Below, one piece after another: positions 42,801 to 47,562 of a stretch of 64,000 bases of DNA. The notes under the pieces were generated by a model. That model was not told the origin of the DNA, searched no databases, and worked only from the letters and a program-made list of their open reading frames with translations. Positions within the stretch are counted from its first letter, which is position 1, and every line of letters begins with the position of its first letter. The stretch is taken from positions 44,176,001-44,240,000 of the forward strand of contig CM069873.1 in assembly GCA_036172665.1 (NCBI GenBank), in the 5' to 3' direction. The translations under genes were made by a program, and so were the position numbers. The stretch comes from Prosopocoilus inquinatus. Its lineage: Eukaryota > Arthropoda > Insecta > Coleoptera > Lucanidae.

Positions 42801-44029
42801 GTTACATCGCCATTGCGAATAAATTGGACAAGTCGTTTTTGGTTTGCAGTGAAAATGTCGAGCTGTACAGAGGCTGCTCGAGGTTTTCACTGCAATCAAA
42901 AACGATTTGCAACGAAATTATCTTAGGTGCGGTATTATAAACGTAAAATAAATTTACTATACAGTTTAATGCCTTAGTAACAATTGTAAATACAATGATT
43001 ACTAAGATATTAAACTGTAGAGTAAATTTAACTTGCGTTTATAATGCCGGCCTTAGTTTTATAGTCTACTCGTTCGCTTCTTTCAATTTACGATATTTCT
43101 AAATTCTTTGCAAGTTTACCGTGTTTTTTTGAAAGCACCCTTTGCCCAACTCCTTCATCAAACTTTTACTTAAAAAACTTAATAATAGCTAAATAAAATA
43201 AAATTTTACGAACTGACAATTAATATTGTGTCAAATTTGATTGTTTTAACAAATCAGTTCAATTGTCAAAAAGGAAGATACTTATGATTTGCGATTTCAA
43301 ATTTTTAATTGTACCTGCAAGGTGCAACGTTGCCTATTTGTGATATTTTAAACTTTTATATCTTGAAAACCAGGCATCGCAAAACAATTCTGAAAATAAC
43401 ATTCTCTATCACTACCTAAGCGATGGTGCGACACTTTTGAATCACAGTGTATAGGGCCGACTTCATAATAGGACTTTAAATTTAAAGTTATTTTAACATA
43501 AAAAAAGTACATTTGTTTCCCTATTCTTAAAGTGACTTTAAATTAAAGCTTCCTTAAAGTCTGATTATGAAAACGGATATAAGTGGCGCAACAAATAAAG
43601 AAAACTAAGGAAGCAATTGGAACAAGGAAAATTAAGAAAATGATTGTTTTATTTTGTTGATGTTGTAAAATTTCAAACTACTTTTCCCGATTCGGTCGTA
43701 ATTACCTACCGATAGCGCTAGCAAACTTAATTTACCTATTTCTTCATTTGTATCTGATGTAAAATTTTAATATTACAGATAAAATTCGTAGCAGGGCAGT
43801 TGACTTGATATCCCAAGCATATTCTTCAATAACATTGGAAACTGTTGCATTAATGACAGGTTTAACCGTGGAAGTTGCCGGAGCAGCTTGCGTGGAAAGA
43901 GGATGGCATGTCGAAGCAGATACTCGCATAGTGCATCCGATTAGGCCTAAATCAGAACCTACTGGACGAATTTCTAGCGAAGACCAGCTACAAAAACTCA
44001 CCGATTTCGTATCATTCTTGGAAAATTGA
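12759..44029 (+). CDS. CSN8: COP9 signalosome complex subunit 8 (four exons)
   Basis: CSN8 is the smallest PCI-domain subunit of the COP9 signalosome, which removes NEDD8 from cullin-RING ubiquitin ligases in nucleus and cytoplasm. Exons are 12759-12812, 12866-12936, 19230-19411 and 43779-44029. Joining them gives 185 codons plus TGA, with compatible phases (0, 2, 1) at all three junctions and no internal stop. Diagnostic segments are [11 protein letters not shown] (exon 2), [10 protein letters not shown] and [14 protein letters not shown] (exon 3), LISQAYSSI, and the terminal [10 protein letters not shown] (exon 4), which closely resemble the known animal CSN8 pattern, including the invariant FLEN end. 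Introns are 53 bp, 6.3 kb and 24.4 kb; the long ones consist mostly of transposons. Nothing in the coding sequence looks damaged, so the gene is probably functional. Confidence 0.93.
12866..12936 (+). CDS. CSN8: CSN8 exon 2
   Basis: Acceptor TTTTGTAG ends at 12865 and donor GTAAGT starts at 12937. The 71-nt exon encodes [20 protein letters not shown], then QND and two bases (TT) of a Leu codon completed by the A that opens exon 3. Confidence 0.92.
13119..13621. repeat. MITE in CSN8 intron 2, ends CTGGGTGTCCC
   Basis: Left end ACCTGGTGTCCCATCACGTAA and right end (inverse) ACTGGGTGTCCCGTGATGTAA pair, followed by shared inner segments such as GATAATCAATTCAAAC. Flanking TA is compatible with a mariner-type TA target. 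A second hairpin (AGCAAACCATTTTTCAAGAAT and its inverse) lies inside at about 13277-13422. It is non-coding. Confidence 0.65.
13622..14002. other. Intron 2 sequence without recognised content
   Basis: This lies between two TIR elements in CSN8 intron 2. A TTTTGCAG acceptor-like site occurs at about 13691-13698, but the sequence after it does not match CSN8. Confidence 0.4.
14560..15337. other. Interior of TIR element, nothing recognised
   Basis: AT-rich sequence. The short open frame at 14883-15128 has no family and no coding context. Confidence 0.35.
15338..15465. repeat. 128-bp Harbinger-type MITE
   Basis: The element begins GGCTCAGTTTTACAA and ends TTGTAAAACTGGACC, with a 3-bp TTA duplication on both sides (15335-15337, 15466-15468). 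Inner segments are also palindromic (TTTGAGCTGA and its inverse). A TWA-type 3-bp duplication points to the PIF/Harbinger superfamily. Confidence 0.7.
15537..15664. repeat. Second 128-bp Harbinger-type MITE, opposite orientation
   Basis: Ends GGTCCAGTTTTACAA and TTGTAAAACTGGGCC with a TAA duplication on both sides (15534-15536, 15665-15667). It is the reverse-oriented sister of the element at 15338-15465, only 71 bp away. Confidence 0.7.
15665..16683. other. Interior of TIR element, nothing recognised
   Basis: AT-rich sequence. A CG-rich patch near 16600-16625 (CGCGCGCGGCGGGG) precedes the tandem duplication. No coding signal. Confidence 0.35.
16684..17579. repeat. Two-copy tandem duplication, 447-bp unit
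   Basis: Bases 16684-17130 are repeated as 17131-17579 with only a few differences (for example CAGAGTTCTCC against CAGTCTCTCC). The unit is richer in CpG than its surroundings. High identity means a recent event. Its origin is unknown; a retroelement untranslated region is possible. Confidence 0.85.
17735..17917 (-). pseudogene. Gypsy-type leader and gag start, with tRNA primer-binding site
   Basis: On the minus strand, the primer-binding site TGGCGCCCAACGTGGGGC (17913-17896) is the classical Gypsy site. It sits 4 bp downstream of the end of an LTR. About 120 bp further on, an open stretch reads [15 protein letters not shown], a plausible gag N-terminus. The element is cut off at about 17735. 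Confidence 0.65.
17918..18262 (-). repeat. Gypsy LTR (345 bp)
   Basis: The termini are TGTAGC and GCTACA, an inverted pair of the TG...CA type, and the Gypsy primer-binding site lies at the expected place next to the 3' end. It contains a tandem palindromic motif TTATTAAATGTACATTTAAT (18130-18180). The partner LTR is missing. Confidence 0.6.
18263..18930. other. Interior of TIR element, nothing recognised
   Basis: AT-rich DNA between the Gypsy LTR and the right inverted arm of the host TIR element. No gene seen. Confidence 0.35.
19230..19411 (+). CDS. CSN8: CSN8 exon 3
   Basis: Acceptor TTTAATCTTAG ends at 19229. The 182-nt exon completes a Leu codon, then encodes [10 protein letters not shown] ... 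[20 protein letters not shown] ... [13 protein letters not shown] and one base of the next codon. Donor GTACTA at 19412 is non-ideal but in the right place and phase. This is the first half of the helical PCI region. Confidence 0.92.
19412..20934. other. Start of CSN8 intron 3
   Basis: AT-rich intron sequence. A hairpin (AAGATATCTGTTTTTTTTTA and its inverse) lies at about 20020-20120. At 20380-20440 a segment TACGAGGGCTGCCTTTTAAG looks like a mariner terminal repeat, but no partner or transposase was found. Confidence 0.4.
20939..21100. mobile_element. Left end of a TIR element (CACTGTGATTCAAAAG)
   Basis: This end, preceded by TATA, is the inverse of bases 43345-43449, which end CTTTTGAATCACAGTG followed by TATA. 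The two are either separate truncated copies or the two ends of one element that was later torn 22 kb apart by insertions. It is cut at 21100 by a hammerhead-repeat fragment. Confidence 0.5.
21101..21200. repeat. Fragment of the hammerhead-repeat family (no ribozyme core)
   Basis: It contains GAACAGATAAAATAGCGACA...GACCTGACATTGCAGTAG joined to TTTTCACTGCAATCAAAAACG. The middle of the monomer, including the ribozyme, is deleted. Confidence 0.75.
21415..21908. repeat. 494-bp MITE with about 130-bp inverted arms
   Basis: Arms 21415-21545 and 21778-21908 begin GGCTATGGTAAGTGAACGGT and its inverse. It is non-coding inside. No clear target duplication. Confidence 0.7.
21909..23035. other. Intron 3 sequence; GAA microsatellite
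   Basis: A (GAA)n run lies at 22233-22254. The open frame at 22388-22762 shows no family and no coding pattern. Nothing else is recognised. Confidence 0.4.
23037..23182 (-). repeat. Hammerhead-repeat fragment with intact ribozyme core
   Basis: It runs from AGAAAAATTTTGTGCAAATC through the ribozyme to AACGACTTGTCCAATTTATT, then is cut off. The ribozyme is on the minus strand. Confidence 0.8.
23082..23147 (-). ncRNA. Type I hammerhead ribozyme motif
   Basis: On the minus strand: stem I GUUUCUG pairs with CAGAGGC (two G-U pairs); core CUGAAGA; stem II AGCCC/GGGCU with loop CAAGCA; GAAAC, AGCU, GUC forming the very short stem III and cleavage site; outer stem I CGAGC/GCUCG after an internal loop. 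All invariant core bases are present. Confidence 0.75.
23991..24056 (-). ncRNA. Type I hammerhead ribozyme motif
   Basis: Stem I GUCUCUG/CAGAGGC gives seven pairs. Core CUGAAGA, stem II AGCCC/GGGCU, and GAAAC-AGCU-GUC are all intact. Outer helix CGAGC/GCUCG is present. Cleavage is predicted after GUC. Confidence 0.8.
24315..24380 (+). ncRNA. Type I hammerhead ribozyme motif
   Basis: This copy has the best stem I: GUCUCUG with CAGAGGC (six Watson-Crick pairs and one G-U), then an internal loop (UAC/U), then CGAGC/GCUCG. Core CUGAAGA and GAAA are intact; stem II is five pairs with loop CAAGCA; cleavage site GUC. Confidence 0.85.
24626..24691 (+). ncRNA. Type I hammerhead ribozyme motif, tandem copy
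   Basis: Identical in core and helices to the copy 311 bp upstream. Cleavage at both sites of a transcript would release a unit-length RNA of about 311 nt. Confidence 0.85.
25457..25825. other. Intron 3 sequence; run of 13 G
   Basis: An uninterrupted run of 13 G (25775-25787) with further G runs on both sides could form a G-quadruplex. Nothing coding is seen. Confidence 0.45.
25826..26701. mobile_element. 876-bp non-autonomous TTAA-target element
   Basis: The element starts GGTGCGTTTAGA and ends TCTAAACGCACC, with TTAA on both sides (25822-25825, 26702-26705). Near the right end a subterminal segment (GTGCGCGCATAGCCGTTTAC) is repeated. It is CG-rich compared with its surroundings. A TTAA duplication suggests mobilisation by a piggyBac-like transposase, but the ends do not resemble the piggyBac copy at 29774. 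The minus-strand open frame 26398-26937 is a by-product of CG richness. Confidence 0.7.
26702..27277. other. Intron 3 sequence, nothing recognised
   Basis: CG-rich at the start, then AT-rich; no gene or repeat that I can name. Confidence 0.35.
27278..27583 (-). pseudogene. Crypton-type tyrosine recombinase, C-terminal fragment
   Basis: The segment reads [36 protein letters not shown] and a low-complexity tail. R.SAT..A..GG....[13 protein letters not shown] is the C-terminal catalytic block of Crypton-type tyrosine recombinases (Arg, a His/Trp pair and the Tyr nucleophile). It is fused in frame to Copia reverse transcriptase at about 27584. The upstream half of the recombinase is missing. Confidence 0.65.
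27584..28885 (-). pseudogene. Copia retrotransposon pol fragment (integrase C-terminus and reverse transcriptase)
   Basis: Read from 28885 leftward: [20 protein letters not shown] and [12 protein letters not shown] (integrase), [20 protein letters not shown], then a Ser/Pro-rich linker, [24 protein letters not shown] and YKARLVVKG (reverse transcriptase), and LFSN after the YVDD active site. There is a frameshift near 28755 and another near 27850 between the two halves of the reverse transcriptase. LTRs, gag, protease and RNase H are absent. It is a dead fragment inside CSN8 intron 3. Confidence 0.88.
28886..29338. other. Intron 3 sequence, nothing firm
   Basis: AT-rich. Ends TATACAGCGTGTTCC (29149) and GAACAGTCTGTATA (about 29325) are weakly inverse and might bound a small MITE of about 180 bp; I do not call it. 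Confidence 0.3.
29339..29769. mobile_element. Mariner-like element fragment, copy 1
   Basis: It begins CAGTGACAGCTAAAACGTTC next to TATA and matches bases 44449-44965 over most of its length (shared TTGTAATTTGGAATT, GACAAAATTTTAG, TTAGCTTATTCATTTATG). It is non-coding. The piggyBac element at 29774 is inserted at its TTTTTAC end. Confidence 0.6.
29858..31173 (+). pseudogene. piggyBac transposase, inactivated
   Basis: ATG at 29858 opens an acidic N-terminus ([16 protein letters not shown]), which shifts frame near 30000. A large internal deletion joins LIKLPGVVG to AVRKLYTIF. The catalytic Asp segments are visible: [17 protein letters not shown] (first), then after a frameshift near 30220 ITADSWFTS (second) and [13 protein letters not shown] (third). 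A last frameshift near 30960 leads into the Cys-rich C-terminus ([21 protein letters not shown]). The DDD triad can be read but the frame breaks and deletion make it inactive. Confidence 0.9.
31470..33358. mobile_element. Tc1/mariner-superfamily transposon, nearly complete
   Basis: Ends CAGCGTG (31470) and CACGCTG (33358) lie next to TATA on each side. Long inverted arms contain AAAATCTAAAAGGG and AAGAAGAAGTATATTTTGAG. The left arm lacks about 48 bp present on the right. It carries one minus-strand transposase gene. It is inserted in the piggyBac element, so it is younger than that insertion. Confidence 0.88.
31817..32905 (-). pseudogene. Tc1/mariner-like transposase with one premature stop
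   Basis: ATG at 32905 to the stop at 31817 gives 362 codons, interrupted only by a TAA at codon 43 (32779-32777). The N-terminus has helix-turn-helix-like segments. The catalytic region is FSDEASF, then [10 protein letters not shown], then [17 protein letters not shown] count 36 residues between the second and third Asp. The same arrangement is in the transposase at 55920-57045. With one stop as the only lesion, this is a recently silenced copy. Confidence 0.9.
33430..34322. repeat. Partial tandem repeats of about 150-170 bp
   Basis: Units start at about 33691, 33863 and 34010 with TAATTACTTCAAATCAACCG and share GATCCGTGCTTTCATATTCT. The third is partial. The bases before 33691 show nothing recognised. 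Confidence 0.7.
34323..35511 (-). pseudogene. Copia retrotransposon gag, protease and integrase start
   Basis: ATG at 35511 reads [19 protein letters not shown] then TWKFAVDLS (Copia gag start), with a stop near 35397 and a frame change. The main open part (35339-34326) has a damaged CCHC knuckle ([15 protein letters not shown], one Cys lost), the protease motif [12 protein letters not shown], and the pre-integrase segment [18 protein letters not shown], then is cut. It is independent of the Copia pol fragment at 27584-28885, or its other half displaced; they do not overlap in content. Confidence 0.88.
35560..35576 (-). promoter_or_regulatory. Copia-type primer-binding site
   Basis: AGGTTATGGCCCCAGTG on the minus strand matches the Drosophila copia site (GGTTATGGGCCCAG), which pairs with the anticodon region of initiator tRNA-Met. 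It lies 2-3 bp from the LTR end, upstream of gag, as expected. Confidence 0.7.
35579..35791 (-). repeat. Copia LTR (about 213 bp)
   Basis: On the minus strand it runs from TGTAGGAATTG to CTGCTACCA, ends directly before the primer-binding site and carries CAATAAA near its end. Only one LTR is present, so the 5' boundary is an inference. Confidence 0.55.
35792..36089. other. Intron 3 sequence, nothing recognised
   Basis: Moderately AT-rich DNA between the Copia LTR and a GC-rich island; no feature seen. Confidence 0.35.
36090..36525 (+). other. GC-rich island with proline-rich open frame, origin unknown
   Basis: The frame is open from about 36124 to 36525 without an ATG at its start. It is rich in Pro, Ser and Arg ([20 protein letters not shown]). 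The composition is far more GC-rich than both flanks. It may be part of a retroelement gag or leader. I do not recognise it and do not call it a gene. Confidence 0.35.
36526..37096. other. Very AT-rich intron 3 sequence
   Basis: It includes a TTAT/ATTATTATT-rich tract (36725-36800). No gene seen. Confidence 0.4.
37097..37430 (-). repeat. Gypsy LTR, 3' copy
   Basis: This LTR (TGCTACGAATTTGGG ... GACGGATGTAACA on the plus strand) is a direct repeat of 38937-39250. Next to it, minus strand, is the polypurine tract AAGAGGGGGGCAG (37431-37443). Confidence 0.85.
37442..38936 (-). pseudogene. Gypsy gag-pol remnant with large internal deletion
   Basis: Next to the right LTR is a primer-binding site TGGTGTCAGAAGCGG and a short gag start. 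A deletion then removes the rest of gag, protease and most of reverse transcriptase/RNase H. The coding resumes with [18 protein letters not shown] and a full integrase: zinc finger ([10 protein letters not shown] ... CARCTTC), [17 protein letters not shown] and [13 protein letters not shown] (DDE), and a C-terminal domain ([19 protein letters not shown]). A frameshift near 37680 splits the last part. The organisation LTR, leader, integrase, LTR means it can only move in trans. Confidence 0.9.
38937..39250 (-). repeat. Gypsy LTR, 5' copy, truncated
   Basis: It starts TGTTACGAATTTGGGG on the plus strand and is about 95% identical by eye to 37097-37410, but lacks the last about 20 bases (no TGTAACA end). 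The break joins it directly to P-type transposase sequence. Confidence 0.85.
39251..41830 (-). pseudogene. Second P-element-type transposase, broken
   Basis: Minus-strand homology in several frames, from N- to C-terminal side: [20 protein letters not shown] (post-THAP coiled region), then across an insertion [126 protein letters not shown] and YIAGYVAKK near 39400. DEMSLSPG and CDQG are conserved parts of P-type transposases. No THAP domain was found upstream. Several frameshifts and stops; inactive. The left end abuts the truncated Gypsy LTR. Confidence 0.85.
40468..41403. mobile_element. Transib-like non-autonomous element in the P-type pseudogene
   Basis: Ends CACATAGGAGTATTTA and its inverse (near-perfect over about 25 bp) are flanked by a 5-bp duplication CGTTG (40463-40467, 41404-41408). 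CAC... ends with a 5-bp target duplication are typical of Transib. Removing the insert and one CGTTG restores an uninterrupted P-transposase frame. It contains a hairpin at about 40945-41053 (CCACTTCCTTATAAATTTAT and its near-inverse). Confidence 0.75.
41831..42050. other. Intron 3 sequence, nothing recognised
   Basis: Short non-coding stretch before a decayed hammerhead repeat. Confidence 0.4.
42051..42178 (-). repeat. Decayed hammerhead-repeat fragment
   Basis: It retains CTCGAGCAACCTCTGTGCAG on the plus strand and part of the tail (AATGTCAGGTCAAAAAGCG). The core has changed (UUGACGA instead of CUGAAGA, and GCA instead of GUC), so the ribozyme should be dead. Confidence 0.65.
42179..42605. 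other. Intron 3 sequence, nothing recognised
   Basis: AT-rich. Bases 42540-42603 contain a moderately GC-rich piece (GAAGATGGCGCCCCGTG) without coding pattern. Confidence 0.35.
42606..42920 (+). repeat. Hammerhead-repeat copy with ribozyme core deleted
   Basis: One and a half monomers in plus orientation. CAGAGGCTGCTCGAGG occurs at 42612 and again at 42868. The second copy lacks the segment from stem I to GUC, which shortens the period to 256 bp. Only the outer stem is left. Confidence 0.7.
42921..43344. other. Intron 3; small palindrome
   Basis: At 42930-43052 two inverted segments (AAATTTACTATACAGTTTAAT ... and its near-inverse) suggest a MITE. Nothing else is recognised. Confidence 0.4.
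43345..43449. mobile_element. Right end of a TIR element (CTTTTGAATCACAGTG)
   Basis: Inverse of the element end at 20939-20985, followed by TATA. Same terminal family; see that entry for the alternatives. Confidence 0.5.
43457..43575. repeat. 119-bp MITE, ends CCGACTTCATAATAGGACTT
   Basis: The left arm and the inverse of the right arm (CCGTTTTCATAATCAGACTT) pair. A related sequence occurs at 640-700. Confidence 0.6.
43779..44029 (+). CDS. CSN8: CSN8 exon 4 (last coding exon)
   Basis: Acceptor ATATTACAG ends at 43778. The exon completes an Asp codon and encodes [36 protein letters not shown] and [14 protein letters not shown], then TGA at 44027-44029. This is the winged-helix half of the PCI domain with the C-terminal helix typical of CSN8. 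Confidence 0.93.
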
Positions 44030-44260
44030 TCTGCATAATATAATTAATGTGTGATGCAAAAACGGAAAATATGATTATTGAATTACATTACCGCTCATAA
44101 GAACCAAACAAGAATAATTTACCATGTTAAATTACAAATTTTAAATTGTATGTTCTATGTTATGATAAATTTTGCATACTATTTCTCCAAAAACTATAAA
44201 AAAATTAAAAAGGAGCTTTACTTTTCGAAGAAAATAAAATACTGTGAAAAGAGTGAAGAG
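44030..44260 (+). other. CSN8: CSN8 3' untranslated region with poly(A) signal
   Basis: An AATAAA at 44233-44238 is the most plausible polyadenylation signal, about 200 bases after the stop. The end of the transcript is an inference. Confidence 0.5.
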
Positions 44261-44448
44261 TGAACTGTTAGGTTTTTAATTTTATTTTCATTAAAACATT
44301 CCCCGACTTTCCCGGGTTTTCTCTGACATTTTGCCAAACTTGTTAGTAGCCAATACAGAAAACAAAATATGGACTTATTGGCCATTCCAGACGAAAAACC
44401 GTGGCAATTTGTGATTTTCTTTTCATAAATACTGTGAACTTTTTTAAT

Positions 44449-44965
44449 ATAATGACCGCCAAAAAGTTCGCACCATTTAAGAAAATGTTTTATTATTAAT
44501 TTTTTTATTAACTTTTTGCGCCAATAATTTGTGCATGTTCGATAACCAAATATAAGTAGGACAATCTGGTGAGCAACTTTTAGTGTTGCTAAAAATAATA
44601 CTTATTCAAGATACGAAAATTAAAAAAGTTGTAATTTGGAATTCCTGGACAAATTAGACAAAATTTTAGAAGGATTTACATTTACATTGCTATTTACAAA
44701 ATGTGTGTCTTGATTTCCAGTAAGAATTTCCTTCGGCCTTGTATTTCGAAAAATGATTTTCTCGATATTCTCGGTTTTGCTCAAGATGTGAAGAAGTAAA
44801 TGAGCATTTGGTACTTACCTTTTACGAATGATTAGCTTATTCATTTATGTATATCCATAAGCAGTATTTAAAACAATCAAATTTGTTCTTGGGTTTTCAA
44901 CTGTTGCGTGCACAAGAACGAAGAAACGATTTGTCACGTTTCTGGTGCAAGACTATTTTTACACA
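44449..44965. mobile_element. Mariner-like element fragment, copy 2
   Basis: It begins TAATGACCGCCAAAAAGTTC and matches 29339-29769. It keeps about 80 bp near 44500-44590 that copy 1 has lost. It is non-coding and truncated on the right. Its terminal sequence also resembles the element end at 14003 (CGCCAAAAAGT). Confidence 0.6.
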
Positions 44966-44984
44966 AAATTTTTGGAACAGATAA

Positions 44985-45118
44985 AACAGCCACGTCCTAC
45001 GATCGCTTTTTGACCCGACATTGTAGTAGAATAGACAAATTGAAGCGGATTTGCTACCTAATAATTCCCCCATGCAAGGCGGCCATGCTTGCTGTCAAAG
45101 CATAATGAAAGTTTAAAA
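44985..45118. repeat. Hammerhead-repeat fragment without ribozyme
   Basis: It contains CTACGATCGCTTTTTGACCC, GAAGCGGATTTGCTACC and ATGCTTGCTGTCAAAGCATA, about the half of the monomer that lies outside the ribozyme. Confidence 0.75.
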
Positions 45119-45224
45119 ATTTTTATGTTATTACTTTTGATTTTTTAATTACACAAATCCACGTCCTATTGAATTTCTCAAGACTCTGGCTGAGTTGCAC
45201 CGACATCTGAAATTAAATGCCTTA

Positions 45225-45463
45225 TAGCCGTTTGCACCATGTCTAGTTAAAAATTAAACCAGGTTTAACAGTAAACCCAGTTTGCACCGCGGCTTAAACC
45301 GTAGTTAAAAACTCGCTAAACCAACTCAATTTAATCCGCCGTCCGTGATGGTTTAACGTTTAGTTGGTTTAGCGAGTTTTTAACTACGGTTTAAGCCGCG
45401 GTGCAAACTGGGTTTACTGTTAAACCTGGTTTAATTTTTAACTAGACATGGTGCAAACGGCCA
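45225..45463. repeat. Near-perfect palindrome of 239 bp (MITE)
   Basis: Left arm from AGCCGTTTGCACCATGTCTA and right arm ending in its inverse, GGTGCAAACGGC, are almost identical over about 100 bp with a short spacer (TCAATTTAATCCGCC...). Ends are rich in TTAA/GTTTAA motifs. It would form a strong hairpin as RNA. Confidence 0.85.
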
Positions 45464-46500
45464 TTAATCCATGTTAGTTAATCCGTGATTAAAATGTAAT
45501 TCATGTTACGCTGTTGTACCGACGTATTTTTAACTCGAATTAGTTGATTTGCAACGTCACTAACACGATATTGAAACTGTGACATCTAGCATTACGATTG
45601 GCCATTTATCCTATTCGTTTATATCAAGTTTGTACTCAGATGTGTCACTTGCGTCAGTTTCTATTTTCTGTGCCTTTGAAAATGGAAAAGAGAGAACGCA
45701 GATGTAATTATTATTTTCACATGCGTATAGACGATGGCGCAAATCACTCTGGGAAATCGTCATACTTGATGAAATACATCAAAAATTTTGTTAATTTTCA
45801 TTGGTGTCTGGGCCATACATAAATTCTCTGGACTTTGCAGCAATTTTCTTTATAACACGTGAAAATATCCTACTACACACTTGACACTGAAGATTTATCG
45901 ATATTTATATAAAATCTGCCAAAACTTGCTGAAAACTTCCAGGTGCAAAAAATCTCAAAGTAATCAGTAATTGAGTAACTGCTGATATTGGAAAATTTCT
46001 ATTTGTTTTATGCTCTAATGCAGTGTTTCTGCCCTATGTTCCGCAAAGAGGTGTTTGAATTCCTTAAAAGCAAGAAATTGTTAGCAAAAAGAGTCCTCCC
46101 GCCAAAATGTGGAAAAATACGAATACGCATACGAATAAGTGTCGAATAAACAAGTTTAAAACAAAAACTTTCTCTAGATTCATTTTTTAATTATAAACTT
46201 TGACTAGACTAAAAGTTAATTAAAATATTTTAAAATTTTCTTTACGTCGTGATCATGTCCCATATACTAATAAAATTGATATATCAATAAAATTTATATT
46301 CAAATAGGTTTAGTGCGAATCGGACGAATTAATTTGAATGTCACAGGCCACAATACTGACGATACCCAATATAATTAGTAATATACTTAATAAACAACTC
46401 TTCAAAAATTAATAACTATGCACGTACACAAATAGCTCAATAATAGTTTTAGTATAAACTGAAATAAATAATAAATTATTGATTATTAATATTTTTAGGA
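45464..46500. other. Intergenic, nothing recognised
   Basis: The open frame at 45598-45822 starts near GATTGGCCATTTATCC; it has no family and no neighbours that support it. Confidence 0.35.
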
Positions 46501-46509
46501 AAATTACAT

Positions 46510-46795
46510 GATCGGCAATAACGATAATATCGAGACCAACAATATATTATCAACATTATCGATACCACCAGTAATGTCGATAACTCCGTCATACATCGAT
46601 ATTATCGATAATATCGATAAATATCGATAATATCGATATTGTCGATATCTGAAATGGAAATATTGTTATTCGATAATTATCGATATTATCGATAATATCG
46701 ATATTATCGATATATCGATATCTGAAATGGAAATATTGTTATTCGATAATTATCGATATTATCGATACTATCGATATATCGATAAATTTTCGCAG
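46510..46795. repeat. TATCGATA-rich simple repeat
   Basis: Many overlapping copies of TATCGATA and ATCGATAATATCGAT, including a repeated longer unit (CTGAAATGGAAATATTGTTA occurs at about 46650 and 46722). It is strongly palindromic. TATCGATA is the binding motif of the insect factors DREF and BEAF-32. Confidence 0.85.
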
Positions 46796-47562
46796 CCCTA
46801 TATACATTAAATACATATCAAAAATGTCTCTAAAGGGTGGAGTAAACAGTTCATTGTCAGTATTTTTCATCGTTCTTCATCAGGGTTGTTTCAGATCTTA
46901 CTATTGTACCAGGTTCAGCACTGCTGCCAAACTTTCAACACATTACAAATTTTTTTCTGTCTAAAAATTTAAGGAATATTGAAAGGTGATTGATTGAAAT
47001 AATTTCTAAGTATAAATCTTGAACCGGACAGAAATATGATGGGGACACACTGAAACGTTGCGCTATAGATTTATAACTTCGTTTGAGTGTGTTCCCATCA
47101 TATTTCTGTCTGGTTCAAGATAAAAAAAAAATGTGTACTTACAATTTTCATCGGACAAAAATCATCTTCATTTGTGAAATAATTTCTATCCAAAAGAAGT
47201 ATTCAGAATAGATAATTGCCGCTCAAATGTCATTGAAGATCACGAAATACGTTTTCTTCGGGGAATGTATGGAGCTCCAGTCTCATTGATAACTACAGAT
47301 ACTGAGCTTCGCGAAATCTACAAGATTTAATTTGTCAGTCAAATTTTCGTTACTACTTTCCACATCTATACCGATTATACTACTAAGTACGTGGGCTGCT
47401 GGAAAATTTTCTGGAATCTAGTAGGTCTAGAATTGTTAGCGTTTATCAACTATTATATTTGAAAAATTTGACGTTTTTCGCCTATAATTCTATTGACATT
47501 TCGTATCCAAGTGAACTAGTTTTGTTTGTACAACATTTGAGAAAAAGTAATTTTGTGTAAAC
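46796..47562. other. Intergenic; hairpin and a short open stretch
   Basis: A hairpin of about 30-bp arms (GAACCGGACAGAAATATGAT and its inverse) lies at 47024-47122. Bases 47178-47330 are open for 50 codons (includes EDHEIRFLRGMYGAPVSL), which looks coding-like, but I do not recognise it and see no start or splice site. The last 200 bases are probably the 5' end of the mariner element. Confidence 0.4.

Noticed and set aside
45598..45822. 74-codon open frame
   Set aside because: No family, no splice signals and no neighbouring coding sequence.
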